DNA of 64,000 nt from JBBARC01 sp040400005 (GTDB lineage: Bacteria > Pseudomonadota > Alphaproteobacteria > Acetobacterales > Acetobacteraceae): positions 206,090 to 270,089 of the forward strand of contig JBBARC010000001.1 of assembly GCA_040400005.1 (NCBI GenBank), written 5' to 3'. Shown in pieces: positions 60,618 to 64,000 of the stretch (the stretch's first letter is position 1; each line of letters begins with the position of its first letter). The notes under the pieces are model-generated. The model saw nothing but the letters and a program-made list of their open reading frames with translations, was not told the DNA's origin and did not search any database. A program made the position numbers and the translations under genes.

Positions 60618-63059
60618 GTGACGGAAGACGCGAACATACTGCCAAGCGCCATGGCCGAACCGGCGTTCACCGGCTGGGTTGATGGCTGTGTTGATGGCCG
60701 CATCACCGGCTGGGCGCGCGAACCCGAGGGGGATGCCCCGGTGGTTGTTGAGGTGCTGATCGACGGCACTTTATGCGCGGCTGGGCTGGCTGATGTTTTT
60801 CGCCAGGATGTGCGCGATGCCGGTTTGGGCAACGGGATGTGCGGCTTTGCCATTGCCGTGCCGCTAGAAAGTTACGACACGCGATTGCTCGGGGTTAGCG
60901 TGCGGGTGCGCGGTGGCGATGTGCTGACCGGGGGTGCGTTTAGCGCCGCCGCCGCCGAGTTGAACCCAGACCGCCCCCTGCCGCGGCCGCTGGTGCCCAG
61001 CGCGTTGCCGATCCGCTTTGATGCCGCCAGCGGTTATGAAGGTAACCTCGATCATGTCGGCCCCGATGTGCTGCATGGCTGGATTAAACGGCTCAACCTG
61101 CCATCGCCGCATCCGGTGCTGGAGATTGTCGAAAACGGTAGCGTGATCGGCACCATCACCGCCGATATGTGGCGCAAGGATTTGGAAGAAACCCGCCAGG
61201 GCGATGGCCGCTGGGGGTTTCGCTGCGAAACGCCGATTGGCCTGTGCGATGGCAAGCCGCATGTGATCGATGTGCGATCGGTGGCAACCGCGGCATCGGT
61301 GTTGCCGCAGCCTATTCGCGTGTGCCTGCAAGCAACCAACCGCTTACAAGCCGATGCCCCGGTGCGGCGGTCTGAGCAGCCGGTGGCCTTAGCGGCGCGG
61401 CCGCTGCGTGCCGCCCCCAGTGGCGTTACCCTCAGTTTTATCGTCAATTTTTATAATATGCAGCGCGAAGCTGGCCGCACATTAACCTCGCTAACCCGCC
61501 CTTATCAGCGTAATATCGGGGACCTTAACTACGAAGTGCTGTGCATCGATAACGGGTCTAACCCGCCGCTGGATGCTGGCTGGATCGCCTCGTTTGGCCC
61601 GGAATTTCGCCTGTTCACACCAAGCGCGCTGCATCCCTCGCCGTGCTTTGCCTTAAACGAGGCGGCGGCGGCATCAACCGGCGCAGTCATTGCCGCCATG
61701 ATTGATGGCGCGCATGTGCTGTCGCCTGGGGTATTGCGCGAAGTTTGGGATTCGCTGGAAGAAGCGCCGTTAGCCCCGGTGGGGCTGCGCCATTGGTTTG
61801 TGGGTGCCGATCAGCGCTGGCTGTCGCGCGCCGGATACACCCGCGCGCATGAAGATATTTTGTTTGATAAAATCGCCTGGCCGCACGACGGCTATAAATT
61901 GTTTTCGATCAGCACGCCGATGTGGGAAAACCCCAACCATTGGATGGACGACATGAGCGAAAGCAATTGTCTGTTTGTGCCGCGCGCGCTGTGGCAGCAG
62001 GTCGGTGGCTTTGATGAAGCGTTTGCCGAACCTGGGGCCGGTTACGCGAATTTGGATCTGTTCGCGCGAGTGTCGGCAGCAAGCCCCGAGCCGGTGGTAA
62101 CCCTGGTGGGGGAAGCAAGCTTTCACCAGTTCCACGATGGCACCACCACCAACGTGGGGGATGCCGAAAAAGAAAAGCGCGTACAGAAATTCGAAAATAC
62201 GTATATTGCGCTGCGTAAAGGGCAATTTGCCAGTGTGCAGGCTGAACGTCTGCGGTTTCGTGGCACTTTGCGTAACCGCGATGCATCCAACATTCGCCAG
62301 CGGCCGCTTTCACCCGCAGGCCTAGGGGTTACCACGCACCTGCGCGATGGCCAGATCTGCACCCAGTTCGATCAACGCTCGGCCGATTACCTATCGGCGG
62401 CCTACGTTGAATGCGGCCTGGTTGAGTACACCAAATGGCGCGGCCATAAAATTCGGCTGGCGCCATCCGATATTGTGGTGATCCAGGAGCTGGTTTTCGA
62501 ACAACGCCCTGGCCGCATTGTCGTGGTCAACCCGCAAGCAGGCCTGCTGATGCTGCTGGCCGATGTCGCGCGGCTGTGCGGCGTGCCGTGCAAAATTGTA
62601 GCCGTGGGTGAGCCTTGCGATGTCTCGGCAGTAAACCCGATCGCCCCGGTGTCATTGTGCCAGATCATCAGCGATGCCCACGCGCCAGAAACCCTGGCAG
62701 CCGTGCGCCGTGCCATCAGCACCGAAGAAAAAGTGCTGGTGCTGGTGCAGCCCGGCGTTGATGATTTTCTGCCCACGGATTTAATCGCCAACTACGGTGA
62801 TCTGGTCAGCTATCGCGGCTACATGGTTGTGCTCAACACGGTGTATGGCCAGCCTTTCCTGGGCTACTCGCAATACTGGTTTCGCAAAGCCATCACCCAA
62901 CTGGTGCAAACCGGGCGGTTTACCGTGGATGAAGCGCGCAACCCGCATCTTATCAGCACCTGCGCCATGGGCTATTTGCAACGCACCGGTGGGGTGATGT
63001 CAGCCGAGCTGAGTGACGCGGCGATCATCGCCGCCACCGACCCCACCAGCACATTTTGA
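60618..63059 (+). CDS. Composite glycosyltransferase with two N-terminal repeat domains
   Basis: A multidomain protein (813 aa) starting at GTG 60618 with AGGGA upstream. Two related N-terminal beta domains come first: GWVDGCVDGRITGWAREPEG with LADVFRQDVRDAG and GMCGFAIAVP, then DVLHGWIKRLNLPSPHPVLE with ITADMWRKDLEE and GRWGFRCETP. A GT2 domain follows (LSFIVNFYNMQREAGRTLTS, VLCIDNGSNPPLD, AAMIDGAHVLSPGVL, VGGFDEAFAEPGAGYANLDL). The last ~220 residues (from TTHLRDGQICTQFDQRSADY) look like a degenerate CmcI/cephalosporin-hydroxylase-type Rossmann domain. It probably builds a surface glycan; the exact reaction is unknown. Confidence 0.8.
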   Translation: MTEDANILPSAMAEPAFTGWVDGCVDGRITGWAREPEGDAPVVVEVLIDGTLCAAGLADVFRQDVRDAGLGNGMCGFAIAVPLESYDTRLLGVSVRVRGGDVLTGGAFSAAAAELNPDRPLPRPLVPSALPIRFDAASGYEGNLDHVGPDVLHGWIKRLNLPSPHPVLEIVENGSVIGTITADMWRKDLEETRQGDGRWGFRCETPIGLCDGKPHVIDVRSVATAASVLPQPIRVCLQATNRLQADAPVRRSEQPVALAARPLRAAPSGVTLSFIVNFYNMQREAGRTLTSLTRPYQRNIGDLNYEVLCIDNGSNPPLDAGWIASFGPEFRLFTPSALHPSPCFALNEAAAASTGAVIAAMIDGAHVLSPGVLREVWDSLEEAPLAPVGLRHWFVGADQRWLSRAGYTRAHEDILFDKIAWPHDGYKLFSISTPMWENPNHWMDDMSESNCLFVPRALWQQVGGFDEAFAEPGAGYANLDLFARVSAASPEPVVTLVGEASFHQFHDGTTTNVGDAEKEKRVQKFENTYIALRKGQFASVQAERLRFRGTLRNRDASNIRQRPLSPAGLGVTTHLRDGQICTQFDQRSADYLSAAYVECGLVEYTKWRGHKIRLAPSDIVVIQELVFEQRPGRIVVVNPQAGLLMLLADVARLCGVPCKIVAVGEPCDVSAVNPIAPVSLCQIISDAHAPETLAAVRRAISTEEKVLVLVQPGVDDFLPTDLIANYGDLVSYRGYMVVLNTVYGQPFLGYSQYWFRKAITQLVQTGRFTVDEARNPHLISTCAMGYLQRTGGVMSAELSDAAIIAATDPTSTF

Positions 63060-63078
63060 ATTAGGGACACAGGCGGCA

Positions 63079-63951
63079 ATGCACCGTTTTTGGAGTGATC
63101 ACGTCAAACCCCTGATCGAAGCGGCGGCACCCGCGCGCATGATCGAGGTTGGCGCAGAATTCGGCTGGAATACTGAAAGAATTCTCGCCTACTGCGCGCA
63201 CGCCGGCTGCCACCTGGATGTGGTCGATCCGGTGCCCCACCCATCACTGTTAAAAGTGCTGGCCGGCTTCCCCGATCAGCATAGTTTTCATGGCCTGCGC
63301 AGCACCGATGCACTACCCATTCTGCCTGCCGCCGACCTAATTTTGCTCGATGGCGACCACAACTGGTACACCGTTTATAACGAGCTGCAACTGATCTTTA
63401 TCCGCGCCGCCCGCGCGGAAGTACCGCCGCCGATTGTGCTGTTCCATGATTGCGCCTGGCCCTATGCCCGCCGCGATATGTACTACGATCCCGGCGATAT
63501 TATCTTCGATTGCCGCCAGCCCTACGCATCACGCGGCATCATCCCCGGCCAATCGGAACTTTCTGATGATGGTATCAACGGCAAATTGATGAACGCACTC
63601 ACCGAAGGCGGCCCGCGCAACGGCGTGCTCACCGGTATCGAAGATTTCATCGCCGGCAACACCGCGCCCAAAACATTCTACACCCTGCCATTCTTCAATG
63701 GCCTGGGCGTGCTGCTGCCCGATGCCCGCGCAACCCCCGCCGTGCGCGCGGTGATCGAAGGGTTTTACAGCCCCGAGGCCATGATGAACGTCGCCAAACG
63801 CCTGGAACTCGACGGTATGAACGTGCGCGTAGACCTCGCCGCCACCCAACACCGCCTAACCCGCCGCACCGAGGCACTCTTGCGCGCCCGTGAGACCATT
63901 TTAGACCTCGAACGCGAAGTGGCGGCACTGCGGGGCAGTGAAGAGAAGTAA
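63079..63951 (+). CDS. Class I SAM-dependent methyltransferase in glycan cluster
   Basis: A 290-aa methyltransferase-like protein. The SAM motif is MIEVGAEFGWNTERILAYC; the acidic end of strand 2 is in LDVVDPVPHP, and DLILLDGDHNWYTVYNELQL follows. A histidine/acid segment, IVLFHDCAWPYARRDMYYD, is typical of the Mtf24-type family. The C-terminus is a coiled coil (RRTEALLRARETILDLEREV). ATG 63079 gives the family start. The leader repeats the AATTAGGGACAC seen before the upstream gene. It may methylate a glycan or its terminal sugar. Confidence 0.8.
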   Translation: MHRFWSDHVKPLIEAAAPARMIEVGAEFGWNTERILAYCAHAGCHLDVVDPVPHPSLLKVLAGFPDQHSFHGLRSTDALPILPAADLILLDGDHNWYTVYNELQLIFIRAARAEVPPPIVLFHDCAWPYARRDMYYDPGDIIFDCRQPYASRGIIPGQSELSDDGINGKLMNALTEGGPRNGVLTGIEDFIAGNTAPKTFYTLPFFNGLGVLLPDARATPAVRAVIEGFYSPEAMMNVAKRLELDGMNVRVDLAATQHRLTRRTEALLRARETILDLEREVAALRGSEEK

Positions 63952-64000
63952 GGCTGGTGGGGCGAAGCCGCCCCCCCAGACCCCCGGCGTAATGTTGACG
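63952..64000. repeat. GC-rich palindromic dispersed repeat, copy 2 (at window edge)
   Basis: Directly after the methyltransferase stop. Read on the minus strand it gives CGTCAACATTACGCCGG and then a G-run/C-run hairpin, as at 22040-22084. It continues beyond the window. Confidence 0.85.

Overview
The window reads as chromosomal DNA of a GC-rich alphaproteobacterium, most likely a member of the Acetobacteraceae or a close Rhodospirillales relative. The clues are a PHA synthase and a phasin, ergothioneine genes egtB/egtD, a DUF1849/EipB protein, a double cold-shock-domain protein, a GloVer-repeat protein, a lone BchO-like hydrolase, and a dispersed CTTCTTTTTCT hairpin repeat of a kind I associate with Acetobacteraceae genomes. 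The assignment is inference; no 16S gene is present. Coding density is high, with many ATGA/GTGA start-stop overlaps. I see no prophage, integrase, transposase or CRISPR array.

Layout. 1-2.5 kb: a molybdenum hydroxylase pair (iorB open at the left edge, and iorA). 2.6-3.4 kb: a double cold-shock protein with its terminator. 3.8-5.9 kb: egtB-egtD. 6.2-11.8 kb: one giant RTX-like repeat protein. 12-16.6 kb: ybjN, proC, a TetR regulator, a phasin, queE and an omega-aminotransferase. 16.6-25 kb: phaC (minus), an OmpA-like lipoprotein, an aminotransferase with homoserine dehydrogenase, glpX-recJ and tRNA-Glu. 25-32 kb: a hotdog-type protein, two tandem paralogous polytopic membrane proteins, an NAD-dependent epimerase and an FAD oxidoreductase, a plausible surface-glycan or lipid-modification locus of unknown product. 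32-35 kb (minus): a secreted proline-rich protein, a sensor kinase and a response regulator in one operon. 35-39 kb: a Tat-exported thioredoxin-like protein, a MaoC protein, bchO, a cytochrome c, mlaC and mlaA.

39-53 kb: metF, a wrecked GNAT acetyltransferase, a GloVer-repeat secreted protein, the coupled set uvrD-prmA-aminopeptidase P-thioesterase, then ligA, an NRAMP-related transporter and an adenosine-kinase-like gene on the minus strand, followed by an EI24 membrane protein and a bactofilin. 53-58 kb: an SGNH hydrolase, EipB, small proteins and an N-acyl-D-amino-acid deacylase-like amidohydrolase. 58-64 kb: two large divergent glycosyltransferases and a methyltransferase, probably part of a surface polysaccharide or glycoprotein cluster running off the right edge.

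The most unusual content is non-coding or modular. It includes a dispersed hairpin family with two composite copies and arm lengths that change together, a second GC-rich repeat in opposite orientations at 22 kb and at the right edge, a four-module giant exoprotein with an internal ribosome-binding site at a domain boundary, several in-frame 12-15 bp tandem repeats, and the duplicated membrane-protein locus.
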